DNA of 19,841 bases from Chitinophagaceae bacterium (GCA_025351145.1 JANXWM010000143.1:1-19841), one strand, 5' to 3'. Shown: positions 8,655 to 18,200, numbered from the stretch's first letter. Made by a program: numbers and translations. The notes: a model not told the origin generated them from the letters alone.

Positions 8655-8740
8655 CAGAACGTACAAGAGTGCCGCTTTGAGAGCCGGGATGAAACATGCG
8701 ACGCAAGAATGTTTAATAGCAATGCTGAAGCCCGGTCAAT
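8655..8740 (-). repeat. right arm B of the repeat family, core split by a 27-base insertion
   Basis: GAACGTACAAGAGTG (8657-8671) and CGACGCAAGA (8699-8708) are the two parts of the family core, here separated by 27 extra bases (8672-8698). The outer half continues to ...GCTGAAGCCCGGTCAAT, matching the GCCCGGCCCAT-like outer ends of the other right arms. The inserted bases are bordered by TG on both sides (8670-8671 and 8697-8698). No left arm is present between the helicase stop and this copy. Confidence 0.75.
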
Positions 8741-8899
8741 AAAAACTATAAACTATTTTCCAGAATAAATTTTTATTAACTCAGCAGGCTTATTAAATCT
8801 ATGCTTTTGCATTATGTTTTTTTGCGGTTGGTTTCTAAAGTAATTAATGCGTGGTATAATTATCTTAGTTGCATACGCTCCCAATATGGTAACGTTTTG

Positions 8900-8907
8900 T
8901 ATATTTG
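8900..8907 (+). promoter_or_regulatory. candidate -7 box upstream of higBA
   Basis: TATATTTG is an exact TAnnTTTG match, 9 bases before the higB ATG at 8917. An 8-base perfect palindrome, ATAATTAT (8856-8863), lies ~40 bases upstream and is a possible but weak operator for HigA autoregulation. No convincing -33 element was found. Confidence 0.3.
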
Positions 8908-8916
8908 TATTATAAC

Positions 8917-9228
8917 ATGAGAGTAATAGCTGTAAGAACGCTTAAGCATTATATAAAGAAGAAGAAAGATGCAGCACAGTCTTTACTGTCGTGGTATGAA
9001 GAAGCCTGTAAAGCAGAATGGAAAAATCACAATGATTTAAAAGGGCAGTTTGGCAATGCTTCTATTATAACAGATAAGCGGGTGGTGTTTAATATTCATG
9101 GCAACAGCTACCGGTTAATTGTTGATATTGAATACCGCCTGCAAATAATTTTTATTGTGTGGGTTGGCACCCATAAAGAATACGATGTAATAAATGTAAA
9201 AACCGTGAAGTATGTTAAAACCACTTAA
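8917..9228 (+). CDS. higB: HigB family type II toxin
   Basis: This 103-residue protein matches the HigB toxin family (the PF09907 type), whose members are ribosome-linked mRNA interferases. The conserved stretches are visible: WYEEACKAEWKNHNDLKGQF at about 33-52, the FNIHGNSYRL segment in the middle, and IVWVGTHKEYD near the end. The start is the ATG at 8917; the reading frame is open upstream to a TTG at 8905, but that is inside the candidate promoter box. Length is normal for the family. The stop overlaps the antitoxin start by 17 bases, so toxin and antitoxin are made from one transcript, toxin first. It probably cuts mRNA when HigA is lost. Confidence 0.9.
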   Translation: MRVIAVRTLKHYIKKKKDAAQSLLSWYEEACKAEWKNHNDLKGQFGNASIITDKRVVFNIHGNSYRLIVDIEYRLQIIFIVWVGTHKEYDVINVKTVKYVKTT

Positions 9229-9571
9229 AACAGAAGCTGACTACGAAGCAGCGTTGGAACGCGTTTATCAACTGATGCAGAAAGATTTGAAAGAAGGCTC
9301 AAGATCTGCCGATGAACTGGAATTGCTTTCCATATTGGTGGAAGCTTATGAAAAAAAACATTATCCCTTACCATCGCCGCACCCTATTGAAGCGATCCGG
9401 TTCCGCCTTGAGCAAAGTGGCATACATGAAAAGGAACTTAATAAAATTCTGGGTGGCAGGAGCCGAAAATCGGAAATACTTTCCGGTAAAAGAAAGTTGT
9501 CTCTTGCCATGATAAGGGAGTTACATAAAAAACTAAACATTCCTGCCGGGGTATTGATAGCTGAATATTAA
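9212..9571 (+). CDS. higA: HigA family antitoxin, HTH protein
   Basis: This 119-residue protein is the partner of the upstream HigB. It resembles the COG5499-type antitoxins: an N-terminal segment (LKTEADYEAALERVYQLM, and ELELLSILVEAYEKKHYP) followed by a C-terminal helix-turn-helix region at about 60-119, with IRFRLEQSGIHEKELNKILG, the SRKSEILSGKRKLSLAMI recognition region and the final LNIPAGVLI. Such antitoxins bind the toxin and repress the operon. Its ATG lies inside the 3' end of higB. It has no other partner downstream; the next gene is the RSH enzyme, separated by a lone repeat arm. Confidence 0.9.
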   Translation: MLKPLKTEADYEAALERVYQLMQKDLKEGSRSADELELLSILVEAYEKKHYPLPSPHPIEAIRFRLEQSGIHEKELNKILGGRSRKSEILSGKRKLSLAMIRELHKKLNIPAGVLIAEY

Positions 9572-9662
9572 GAAATAATACTTCGACCATTGCTTCGCAG
9601 TTATGGTTGCCTGACCAACAACGATTCGCTTTAATCCACGCTTCGATAAAGCCCCTTCATAA

Positions 9663-9723
9663 TCCGAACGTACAAGAGTGCGACGCAAGAGGCGATGCCA
9701 TAAAAATCTTCTGCCCGGCCCAT
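9663..9723 (-). repeat. right arm C of the repeat family (lone)
   Basis: The core GTACAAGAGTGCGACGCAA is at 9670-9688 without mismatch. The arm runs from TCCGAACG to GCCCGGCCCAT, and its reverse complement aligns closely with the right arm at 15094-15153, including GGCAGAA, GCATCG and CTCTTGCG. No left arm is recognisable between the higA stop (9571) and 9662. Confidence 0.85.
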
Positions 9724-9795
9724 CATTTTTGTAAAGGTTTTCTAAAAGCTTGCCAGCCTTTAAGCACAGGAAATACAAATTCATTTGCTTTTCTG

Positions 9796-9803
9796 TAAAT
9801 TCG
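9796..9803 (+). promoter_or_regulatory. weak candidate -7 box for the RSH gene
   Basis: TAAATTCG differs at one base from TAnnTTTG and ends 5 bases before the ATG at 9809. A similar box (TATATTCG) precedes the ribokinase gene. No -33 element was found, so this is a low-confidence call. Confidence 0.22.
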
Positions 9804-9808
9804 TGAAT

Positions 9809-12070
9809 ATGGATCAGGAGCAGGCAATTGTAACAGAAAATATTTTACCAAAATATACACTAACCGAAGACCAGGAACGTAAAGAAATCCTGCGACAGTA
9901 TCGTGCCCTGCTGCGCAGCCTTCGTGCTAAACTTAAACGTGGTGATAAAGAACTGGTTCGCACTGCTTTTGAAATGGCGGTGGAGGCACATAAAACCATG
10001 CGCCGTAAAAGTGGGGAGCCCTATATTCTTCACCCGCTTGCAGTGGCAAACATTTGCGTAGAGGAAATTGGTTTGGGTATCCGTTCAACCATTTGTGCTT
10101 TGCTTCACGATACAGTGGAAGATACCGATATAACCCTCGAAGATGTGGAACGCGAATTTGGCAGCGAAATAGCCAGGATCGTTGACGGGCTTACCAAAAT
10201 ATCTTCGGTAATTGATACCAATACAAGTCAGCAGGCAGAGAACTTTAAAAAGATATTGCTTACCCTTACTGATGACCCACGTGTAATACTGATAAAACTT
10301 GCCGATCGCCTGCACAATATGCGCACCATGGATTATATGAAGCGTGAAAAGCAGTTGAAGATTTCCAGCGAAACAGTTTGGGTATATGCACCGCTTGCGC
10401 ATCGCATGGGTTTGTACAATATTAAAACCGAACTGGAAGACCTCGCCATGAAATACATGGAGCCCGAGGCTTACAGGGATATTGCCCGCAAGCTTGCCGA
10501 AACAAAACGTGAACGCAGCCGCTACATCAACGAATTTATAAGACCAATAAAAGATAAGTTAGAAGCTGGTGGTTTTGATTTTGAAATTTATGGCCGCCCG
10601 AAAAGCATACACTCCATCTGGAATAAAATAAAAAAGAAAGGCGTAATATTCGATGAGGTGTACGACCTCTTTGCCATTCGTGTAATACTCAACTCGCCGC
10701 AGGAAAAAGAAAAGGAAGATTGCTGGAAAGTGTACTCGATGATCACCGATGAATACACGCCTTCACCCGAACGTTTGCGCGACTGGCTGAGTAACCCTAA
10801 AAGTAATGGCTATGAGGCTTTGCACACAACAGTGATGGGGCCGCAGGGGCGTTGGGTAGAAGTACAGATACGCACCAAACGTATGAATGAAATTGCTGAG
10901 AAAGGTTTGGCTGCACATTACAAATACAAAGAAGGCAGCAACGATGAAGACCGCTTTGATAAATGGTTTGGGCAGATACGCGAAGTAATCAGCAGCCAGG
11001 ATACAGACAGCGTAGATTTTCTGCAGGATTTTAAAACCAGTTTTCTTGCCGAAGAAATTTATGTATACACGCCAAAAGGCGATGTAAAAATGCTGCCCGT
11101 TGGTTCTACTGCATTAGACTTTGCTTTCTCTATTCACTCGGCAATTGGCAGCAAATGTATTGGGGCTAAAGTGAACCATAAGCTGGTGCCCATCAGTCAT
11201 AAATTACGCAGTGGCGACCAGATAGAAATCATCAGCAGCAACAAACAGAAACCTACAGAAGACTGGCTGAATTATGTAGTTACTGCCAAAGCAAAAAGCA
11301 AAATAAAAGATGCTTTAAAAGAAGAAAAACGCCGCATTGCCGATGATGGAAAATATATTGTGCAGAAAAAATTAGAAGGAATGGGCGCTGGTTTTAACCA
11401 GCACAATATTGATATACTGGTAAGCTATTACAAAGTGCTTTCTCAGTTAGATCTTTTCTATAATGTGGCCGTAAAGCAAACAGATTTGAAGGAACTGAAA
11501 GAGTTCCATGTGCTTGGCGATAAGCTTGAAGCACCCAAACCTGTAAAGCCCGTAATAGAACCTAAAACGGAAACAGAGCACAGGACTGCGGCGCAGAAAA
11601 AAGATTCTGAGTTAATTATTTTTGGGGAGAGCAGCGACAAGATCATGTATAACCTTGCCAAGTGTTGCAACCCTATTCCCGGCGATACGGTTTTTGGTTT
11701 TGTAACCACCGGCAAGGGCCTTACTATCCACCGCACCAACTGCCCCAATGCCGCGCAAATGATGGCCAATTACGGCCACCGCGTTGTAAAAACAAAATGG
11801 GCAAAGAACAAAGAAATCTCCTTCCTCACCGGGCTGCATATTGTGGGGCTCGATGATGTGGGTGTAATCAATAAGATCACGAATGTGATCAGCGGCGAAA
11901 TGAAAGTAAATATTTCGGCACTTACCATCGAAAGCGGCGAAGGTATTTTCCAGGGTTCTGTAAAAGTATTTGTGCATGATAAAGAAGAACTCGACGAACT
12001 TATTGAGCGCCTTAAACAACTCAACGGCATACAGAGTGTAAACAGGTTCGATACGGAAGAAACCAAATAA
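9809..12070 (+). CDS. rsh: bifunctional RelA/SpoT family (p)ppGpp synthetase/hydrolase
   Basis: This 753-residue cytoplasmic protein controls (p)ppGpp, the stringent-response signal, and has the full long-RSH layout. The HD hydrolase domain is intact: HP at His75, LLHDTVEDTD with His100-Asp101, and KLADRLHNMRT with Asp166. The synthetase domain follows with GRPKSIHSIW at about 262-271, YDLFAIR at 285, and the catalytic EVQIRT at 351-356. TGS lies at roughly 416-475 (VYTPKGDV...), then the Zn-finger/CC domain with CC at 619-620, His641 and Cys645, and an ACT domain at about 674-753. With all residues kept, both making and breaking ppGpp is expected. The ATG at 9809 gives MDQEQ; an in-frame TTG at 9785 is less likely. 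The gene sits alone on the plus strand, and its 3' end faces the convergent plug-domain gene. Confidence 0.96.
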   Translation: MDQEQAIVTENILPKYTLTEDQERKEILRQYRALLRSLRAKLKRGDKELVRTAFEMAVEAHKTMRRKSGEPYILHPLAVANICVEEIGLGIRSTICALLHDTVEDTDITLEDVEREFGSEIARIVDGLTKISSVIDTNTSQQAENFKKILLTLTDDPRVILIKLADRLHNMRTMDYMKREKQLKISSETVWVYAPLAHRMGLYNIKTELEDLAMKYMEPEAYRDIARKLAETKRERSRYINEFIRPIKDKLEAGGFDFEIYGRPKSIHSIWNKIKKKGVIFDEVYDLFAIRVILNSPQEKEKEDCWKVYSMITDEYTPSPERLRDWLSNPKSNGYEALHTTVMGPQGRWVEVQIRTKRMNEIAEKGLAAHYKYKEGSNDEDRFDKWFGQIREVISSQDTDSVDFLQDFKTSFLAEEIYVYTPKGDVKMLPVGSTALDFAFSIHSAIGSKCIGAKVNHKLVPISHKLRSGDQIEIISSNKQKPTEDWLNYVVTAKAKSKIKDALKEEKRRIADDGKYIVQKKLEGMGAGFNQHNIDILVSYYKVLSQLDLFYNVAVKQTDLKELKEFHVLGDKLEAPKPVKPVIEPKTETEHRTAAQKKDSELIIFGESSDKIMYNLAKCCNPIPGDTVFGFVTTGKGLTIHRTNCPNAAQMMANYGHRVVKTKWAKNKEISFLTGLHIVGLDDVGVINKITNVISGEMKVNISALTIESGEGIFQGSVKVFVHDKEELDELIERLKQLNGIQSVNRFDTEETK

Positions 12071-12080
12071 AAATTTTATT

Positions 12081-12324
12081 GGCCAGGGTTTAGAATATCT
12101 ATTAAGCATTCGTTGCGTCGCACCCTTGTACTGAATAACATTGTGCGTCATTGCGAGGAGTTGCGAGTCTCGAAGCAAAGCAATCTCCTGGTATATTTAA
12201 GAAAAATCATGAAACCACCTTAGACAAGAGATTGCTTCGGAGGCCTCGCAATGACGATATATTAGTCCGAACGTACAAGAGTGCGACGCAAGTAAAGCTT
12301 CATTCATATTCTTCAGCCTGGCCC
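12081..12324. repeat. paired repeat element D (inverted arms, nested inner repeat)
   Basis: Left arm 12081-12132 carries core 12113-12131 (one mismatch, CACCCTTG). Right arm 12265-12324 carries the exact inverted core 12273-12291. The two arms align over ~50 bases as inverted repeats: GGCCAGG, AGAATAT, AAGC and the core are shared. The left arm continues CTTGTACTGAATAACA, identical to element F. The 141 bases between the cores hold a second palindromic repeat (12146-12256). The element fills the gap between two convergent genes (RSH and the plug-domain protein), so if transcribed from either side it could fold into a long hairpin and might end transcription. Confidence 0.85.
12146..12256. repeat. 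CATTGCGAGG-type palindromic repeat nested in element D
   Basis: CGTCATTGCGAGG (12146-12158) is exactly inverted at 12244-12256 (CCTCGCAATGACG). GCAATCTC (12180-12187) is exactly inverted at 12228-12235. The left arm has ~13 extra bases compared with the right. Widespread bacterial intergenic repeats share this CATTGCGAGG...AAGCAATC layout. It lies wholly between the arms of element D. Confidence 0.85.
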
Positions 12325-12340
12325 AAAAAAATTCTGATTA

Positions 12341-14767
12341 TTATTTGCTTTTAAAGATGATGGTTTTATAAATAATATCTCCATGAATGGTGATGCCCGT
12401 AACAGTGGCTTTGTAAGTTGCCGGAATATCGCTTGTATAAAAAGTAATAGTTGCATTATGGGTATCATCGCTTAAATAACTTCCATTCCAGAAAAGCGTT
12501 GAACGGTTGTCTGGAACTACAGGTGCTTTAGTATCTTTTTTCTGATAATCTGTAACCGGGAAAAGCACAGGGTTTGTAATGCCTTTTGCATAAAACTTTT
12601 TGAGGGTTGCTTTGTCGCCATCGTAGTTTATATCGCGGCGTTTGCTCAATGTATTTACAAGGATAACGCCATTACCGCCCCTTACGCCGTAATTGGCTGC
12701 TTCGGCACCACGCAGTATTTCTATAAAATCAACATCCTTTGGATTGATCCCGTTTAAAAATTCAACCAGGGGGCTGTAGTTCCCAACACCTGAACTGGAT
12801 CCCGACAATGAAACCGTTGCTCCGTCAACAATAAGCAAAGGTTCTACAAACCCATGGGTAGAGTTTGGACCATCAATAACAAGCATTCCGCCCATCATGT
12901 GAATACCAGCCGCCTTTAACAGCGAAAGACCCAAGCTGGTATTTTCATCCAGTTCATCTGCTGAAAGAATGGTGGAGTAACTGCTTACCCGTTTTGTAAT
13001 ATCGTAATTTATTTTTTTTGTGTACTTCACTTTAACCGGGGGAAGCTGGTCTTTTGAATTCCAGTTAATGAGTTCATCGCCATAGTAAGTATTGATGTAT
13101 TTCTTTACTGCTGCAGTTTGTAATGGCAGGTATTGCTTTAATGCAATGGGTGTAGTAAGCTTTGGATAATTAATTTGATCAAATACAATTTTTGCTTTAT
13201 CCGTTTGCCCGTTTATGTTTTTTACCTGTACTGCAAACAGGGTGCTGTCAGCATAATTTTTTAGAAGAAAAGAAAAGCCGCCGTTACTCTTTGTCGTATC
13301 TGAATAAAAAATAGGGTTGCCCGAATTAGACAGCAGTGTTAATACTTTACTGGCAGCGGGGTCATTGTTTTTTTCATTAATGGCTGTGCCGGTTAAATAC
13401 AGCAGGCCGTCATTATCTATACCGGTTTGTTTATTTATATTTTTACTTAAAGTGTTATAAGTATTATTTCTTGCAAGCATCAGCAGGTCTGTTTCATCAT
13501 CAGAAAGGCACCCGTTAAGAGCCATGAGCATATTGTCAATTTCCTGGTCATTATAAATGCTGCCGGGCAGGCTGCAGTGCTCATTTATTCCTTCAGACAA
13601 AGTGTCAAATACGGATACCGCCACAAGCGATGGAATAAGGTGTTGCGAAGCGTCAGTTACAGATATGTTCAATGTTACCTTATCCCTTTTGGCATAAGCA
13701 GCTTTGTCTGTTGTTACATTAATATGGAGGTTGTTATTATGAGCATAAACACTTCTTTCGCTTAGCAGTTGTAAATTTTTATCGAATAAATAAAAGGTAG
13801 TAATACCATCTGGTAATTTTTCATTACCCACAAATACTTCATAAAGCCCTTTGCCAATACCGGCAAAAACCAGGCTGTCTTTGCAAATACCAATAACATA
13901 AGAAACAGCATCTCTGCTAAAAATGGAGTCTTCCAGCAAGACTCTTAATTTATATCCGGCTGGTTGTTGTGTAACTCCTATCTGCCCTGCATAAAAATTA
14001 AACGGTGGCAGAGGATAGCTTACATCAGTACCATTCCGGTTAATGACAGCTTTATATTTTCTATAGCCGGAAGGTTCATAATTAAATTTTGCAAGGCCGT
14101 AAGCATTGGTTGTAACCTTTGCTACAATTGTATCCCGGCTGTCTTTCACAGTAACAGCGATGCTGAGTGGCACCCCGTTTTTGTCTGTTACTTTCAAAGC
14201 CATAGTTGAATTTACGCCGGTCATAATAGAGCCGCCTTCAGGATAAAAAGTTGTTACGGGATTACCATTATCAGTATTACCGGATTTTTTTGGAGGTAAA
14301 ATAATACCCGTAATATTTTTTTTATCTGCAACATAAATTGGTCTTACACAAATACCGTCGATATCGCCTTCGGTCATTTGTCTTGTATAAGCACGGAGCC
14401 AGTAATAACCCGCAGGCAAAGAGTCTGGCAATATAATTCTTGAATTAAGCTGCAGGTTGGCTGCATCGAGTATCAGCAGTTTAAGCACGCTGTCTTTTTC
14501 ATTAACAAGGTCAACAAAAAGAAACTTGCTTTTAGTATTTATTTTCTGCGAAATTGAGTTTAAGAGAAAAGCATTAAACCAAATACTTTCACCCGCGGCA
14601 AAAACAGATTTATCTGTTACAAGGTAAGCCCGCTGGCTTTCGTGTGTTCTTATGGCCGCAATAAATTTTCCTGAAAAGGCATCAAGAATTTGTTCATTGG
14701 TTTGCTGGCCTTTTGCCAAAGTGCAAAGCATTACAGAAAGTAAAACGAAAATCTTTTTAATAAACAT
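12341..14767 (-). CDS. exported MG2-like and TonB plug-domain protein, no beta-barrel
   Basis: This 808-residue protein begins with a signal peptide (MFIKKIFVLLSVMLCTLAKG, cut near residue 21), so it acts in the envelope. Residues ~40-140 resemble an alpha-2-macroglobulin MG2-type beta-sandwich (YLVTDKSVFAAGESIWFNAF, LPAGYYWLRAYTR). A second similar strand set lies at about 345-380 (VTTDKAAYAKRDKVTL). A carboxypeptidase-regulatory-like segment follows at about 470-535 (LTGTAINEK...FSFLLKN). The C-terminal third carries a TonB-receptor plug-like region ending VDFIEILRGAEAANYGVRGG and GVILVNT. The ~600-residue outer-membrane barrel of a true SusC/TonB receptor is absent, and the protein ends soon after the plug. 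Such proteins are common in Bacteroidetes, but their function is not settled. No SusD or TonB partner is adjacent. It faces the RSH gene convergently. Confidence 0.8.
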   Translation of the reverse strand: MFIKKIFVLLSVMLCTLAKGQQTNEQILDAFSGKFIAAIRTHESQRAYLVTDKSVFAAGESIWFNAFLLNSISQKINTKSKFLFVDLVNEKDSVLKLLILDAANLQLNSRIILPDSLPAGYYWLRAYTRQMTEGDIDGICVRPIYVADKKNITGIILPPKKSGNTDNGNPVTTFYPEGGSIMTGVNSTMALKVTDKNGVPLSIAVTVKDSRDTIVAKVTTNAYGLAKFNYEPSGYRKYKAVINRNGTDVSYPLPPFNFYAGQIGVTQQPAGYKLRVLLEDSIFSRDAVSYVIGICKDSLVFAGIGKGLYEVFVGNEKLPDGITTFYLFDKNLQLLSERSVYAHNNNLHINVTTDKAAYAKRDKVTLNISVTDASQHLIPSLVAVSVFDTLSEGINEHCSLPGSIYNDQEIDNMLMALNGCLSDDETDLLMLARNNTYNTLSKNINKQTGIDNDGLLYLTGTAINEKNNDPAASKVLTLLSNSGNPIFYSDTTKSNGGFSFLLKNYADSTLFAVQVKNINGQTDKAKIVFDQINYPKLTTPIALKQYLPLQTAAVKKYINTYYGDELINWNSKDQLPPVKVKYTKKINYDITKRVSSYSTILSADELDENTSLGLSLLKAAGIHMMGGMLVIDGPNSTHGFVEPLLIVDGATVSLSGSSSGVGNYSPLVEFLNGINPKDVDFIEILRGAEAANYGVRGGNGVILVNTLSKRRDINYDGDKATLKKFYAKGITNPVLFPVTDYQKKDTKAPVVPDNRSTLFWNGSYLSDDTHNATITFYTSDIPATYKATVTGITIHGDIIYKTIIFKSK

Positions 14768-14943
14768 GGCAGCTAAATTTGAAATTCAATAAATATAACA
14801 CAGTTTCGGCTATCGTATTAAATATTGTGATGGGTTGTAATTGTAGTCCGCATAAGCAATTTTGATTTTATCATTCCTTGCAAACGGAAAACATTTCAAC
14901 GCCTTTTTAGTTTCATTATTCATGCGGGAAGAATCTTTTTTTT

Positions 14944-15153
14944 GGGGGCCAAACAGAAGAATAAGCATGATGCATCCGTTGCGTCGCACTCTTGTACTGA
15001 AGGAATTTCATTGAGCTTTTGGCGGCGGATATAAACTCGTAATTTTTTCGCTTAAAACTTTTAAAGCGGGCAGTGTATTTTGTTGATGTTTGATCCGAAC
15101 GTACAAGAGTGCGACGCAAGAGACGATGCTCAAAGTTTTTCTGCCGGGCTCAT
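14944..15153. repeat. paired repeat element E (inverted arms)
   Basis: Left core 14979-14997 and right inverted core 15101-15119 are both perfect 19-base copies, 103 bases apart. The outer parts match imperfectly (GGGGGCCAAACAGAA against the reverse complement ...GAGCCCGGCAGAA). The spacer carries the ATTGAGCTTTTGGCGG segment typical of left arms and no nested CATTGCGAGG repeat. The element lies in the 433-base gap 14768-15200, after the GH106 gene and before the plug-domain gene, both read on the minus strand. The remaining ~175 bases (14768-14943) probably hold the promoter of the plug-domain gene; TATATTTA (complement of 14790-14797) is a weak -7 candidate. Confidence 0.85.
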
Positions 15154-15200
15154 TATTTCTTCCCGATTTTTTTAAAATTCACATAAGAAATAAAAACCTG

Positions 15201-18200
15201 TTACAACAATTTAAGTATCGCAGTTTGTAAAACTACAGGGCCAATTAAACCCGATTCAAGCAAGGGTGAATCTTTTGTATAATGTTTCCATGTGGTAAAG
15301 CAAATGCGGCCATCATTTGGCTTTTGTTTGTTCTGTGTATACCAGTCAGGTACTGCTTCAATACCGCCGCCAGTTATACCCGCCAAGCCGCTGGAACCAC
15401 CGCCCGGCGTGTATTTGTATGCATCGGGTAATTGCTCATCACCAATAAGCCGGTTTGGCCAAAGGTTGGTTATTTTAATTTCCAGTTTGTTGATGCCGGT
15501 TATTAAAGCACCGGTAATGTCAAGAGTGTATGGGCGTTTCCATAGTATGCCAAAATCTTTTCCGTTTACAGCAATTTCAGCGATTACTTCAACGCTTCCA
15601 AGGTCGAGGAAAAATCTTTTTTCTTTCTTTATTATTCCTGCTGCAAGAGTGAAATGCTTTTTATAAATGCATGTACCTGAAAAATATTTTATTGCATCAT
15701 TTGTGTGCGTGTGCAGGGAAATCAATTGAGATAATATAATATGAGGCGGTGTACCCAGGCCAGGCGGAAAATATACATCCCATGTGCCATCTATTATTAA
15801 AGGATCGTCTATACCACTGATTTGAAAGCCGGATAACTTACCTGAGTTGTAGTGTAAACTGTAAGCTCCATTTTCCCTGATCAATAATGCAGGTTTTGGA
15901 TTGCCAAACATAGTTGCAGCAAAAGCCGGAGAAGTTTTTTGTGTTTTACCTTTTGCAACCAAAGCAAGAAGCTTTTCTTCATTCAATATTTCTGCGAACA
16001 ATACCGGCTCATTCATATCGCCATTGTAATAAGAAGCGCCTTCATTAAAATAAGCTTCGCCTAATCCAGGATGAACAATGTTATTTCCGGCTTTGCCTTC
16101 TTTAATTAATTTGCCATTAAGAAAAACCGAAGGGATCCCGTTTTTATAAATCAGGGCAATATGGCTCCATCCTGAGACCGGTGTTTCTGCAGCTAATATT
16201 AAATCAGGATTCCCATCATTGTTTTCCCATACTACAATGCCGTTGCGGCCTATGGTCAATCCACAGGTTGCATGTCCATCACCATAAAGTTGTTTGCTAT
16301 TGGCTGGATAAATTGCATAATAATCTGTCCATAAATTTTTAATCGTCCCCATAATAAAACTGGGGTTAAGCAGAACATTTATTTCAGGCTTTGCCCAAAC
16401 ACAAATAGTGAAATTGTTTGTTACCTCTTTATACAGTTTGCGTGGATTTGCAACAAAACCATTTGAACTAAGCAAAGGAATATTTTCTTTAAGTAAAGCA
16501 TGCAAACTGTTTACTGAAGCAGGAGAACGGAATGCAACGAATACAGAGCCATAAGGTTCAAGCTGCAAAGGCACCCGCATGCGGCTTCCCGTTTTTTCAT
16601 ATATGCTGCAGTGTATCATGTTTCCGGTTACTGCATCCCATAGTTCAGGTTGTTTATTATTAACCCGGAAAGTGCAAACAATGTCTTCGTAAGATCTTCG
16701 CTGGTTTGTAATAAAATAAATATCGGTATCATTTATTTTCCTGTGGGTATAGTTGATTGGTGCATCACCTGAGCGGGAAGAAATTTCAAAATCGGGATCA
16801 ATGTTCAGGCTTTGCAGCAAAGACTTTAAAGGTATTCCCCAATAAACTTTGCCTTTACCAAAACTATTTTCTGTAATGCTGGTTCCATCAATTTCACCCC
16901 AAAGTTCACTGGCAATTTGTTTGAATGTGGAATCATCGCCGGAATAGTTTTCCAACCCAAGTGAGCGCCCAGGTTTGGCGCCAACAAGCAGCATACCCTG
17001 CAGCACAAGATCACGGAGTTTTTGCAGTAATGAAAGGCTTATTGCTTCATATCGCTGAAGAACAAAAATTCTGTAAACCATTCCGTCTTCCAGCACAATA
17101 CTGCCATTGATTATTTTTACTTTTTTAAAAAACACTTCTGCATTTATTAAATCATAATCATAACCTGCCGGTGGTTGCGGATTGAGCTCATCGGCATTAA
17201 CCTTTGTGTACATATTTGCATTCTCTCCGGTAAAGTAAACCAGGTCAGCAACAAAGCTGCCCTGCTGCAAAAGGCTTTGGCAACGGGCTAAATAATCAAG
17301 CCATGCTTTGCCCTGCTTCCACCAGGTTGTGGTGCGGTCGAAGTGTATGCCCCACGGTCCCATCGTCATTCCCGGAAAAACATGAGTGTTTGGCTGATGG
17401 GCAAACCGGTGTATGATTAATTTATTTACTCCTTTGATGAAAGCCTTATCACCAGCAGCCTTCATAGCGAATGGATATTCCTGCCATCTCCCCGAATCTG
17501 GGTCTGCTGTAAAAGCTTCGGCACCTGTAATCTTTTGGCCATTGATATGTGCAATGGACGCAGCTAATTTCAGTGTTCTGCGAACAGGATGTTTAACCGG
17601 CAGGCTTGATGAATAGCCGTTCCAGAATTCTCCCATATTCACATCCACTCTCGAGCCAATCTGCATTTCTTCCATCGGCCCCTGGTCATAAGGTTCAATG
17701 TAAGAAGTAATGCCATGTTCATGGCACAATTCATTAAAACAGCCGTAATAATTATCGGCCATCATATCCGCCTGCAGCCTGCGAAAATTCCATAAAAATC
17801 TTTCTGTAATATTTACACTGTCAACTATACGTCCACCCGCAACAGCGGGTAAATATTTAAGCAGGTTATACCCCCATCGTTTTAAAAATTCCTTTTCAAA
17901 TCCTGTTGTCCAGTTTTGTGCACCTGCTTCATAGCTGTCTATCTCTAATCCCATTTTTCCTTTTACGGAAAGTGCAGTAATCAGCGGTAATATCCGCTCC
18001 ATCATTTTGTTGAAATGAAACTCAAAAGCATGCCTGCTGAATTTATCACATTCCAATCCCATACCGGTATCCGGTGCCGAACGGATCATAGTTCCTGTGG
18101 TCGTAAAACCGATGCGCATAATAGTCCAGTTGCCTGCCGGTCCATCCCATTGCAGTAAGCCATCTTTGTTCATAAAACTGGATATATCAAGTATAGCATC

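Noticed and set aside
3427..8740. Classic composite transposon carrying the helicase
   Set aside because: Inverted arms are present, but no transposase or recombinase is encoded between them and no target duplication was found; kept only as a hotspot or capture hypothesis.
8560..8742. Sixty-codon open frame after the helicase gene
   Set aside because: It is built from the hairpin and split repeat arm B, has no recognisable protein pattern, and its frame follows the repeat; treated as a shadow.
9590..9660. Degenerate left arm or inner repeat paired with arm C (CATTGCTTCGCAG)
   Set aside because: Only a few bases match, with no core; not enough to call.
9533..9798. Short open frames across repeat arm C, reading RRTLVRS or similar
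   Set aside because: The same peptide (RRTLVRS) recurs in frames over other repeat arms because the repeat itself happens to be open; no start signal or domain.
14916..15119. 67-codon minus-strand frame inside element E
   Set aside because: It is composed of the inverted arms of the repeat element and shares only repeat-derived peptides with other arms.
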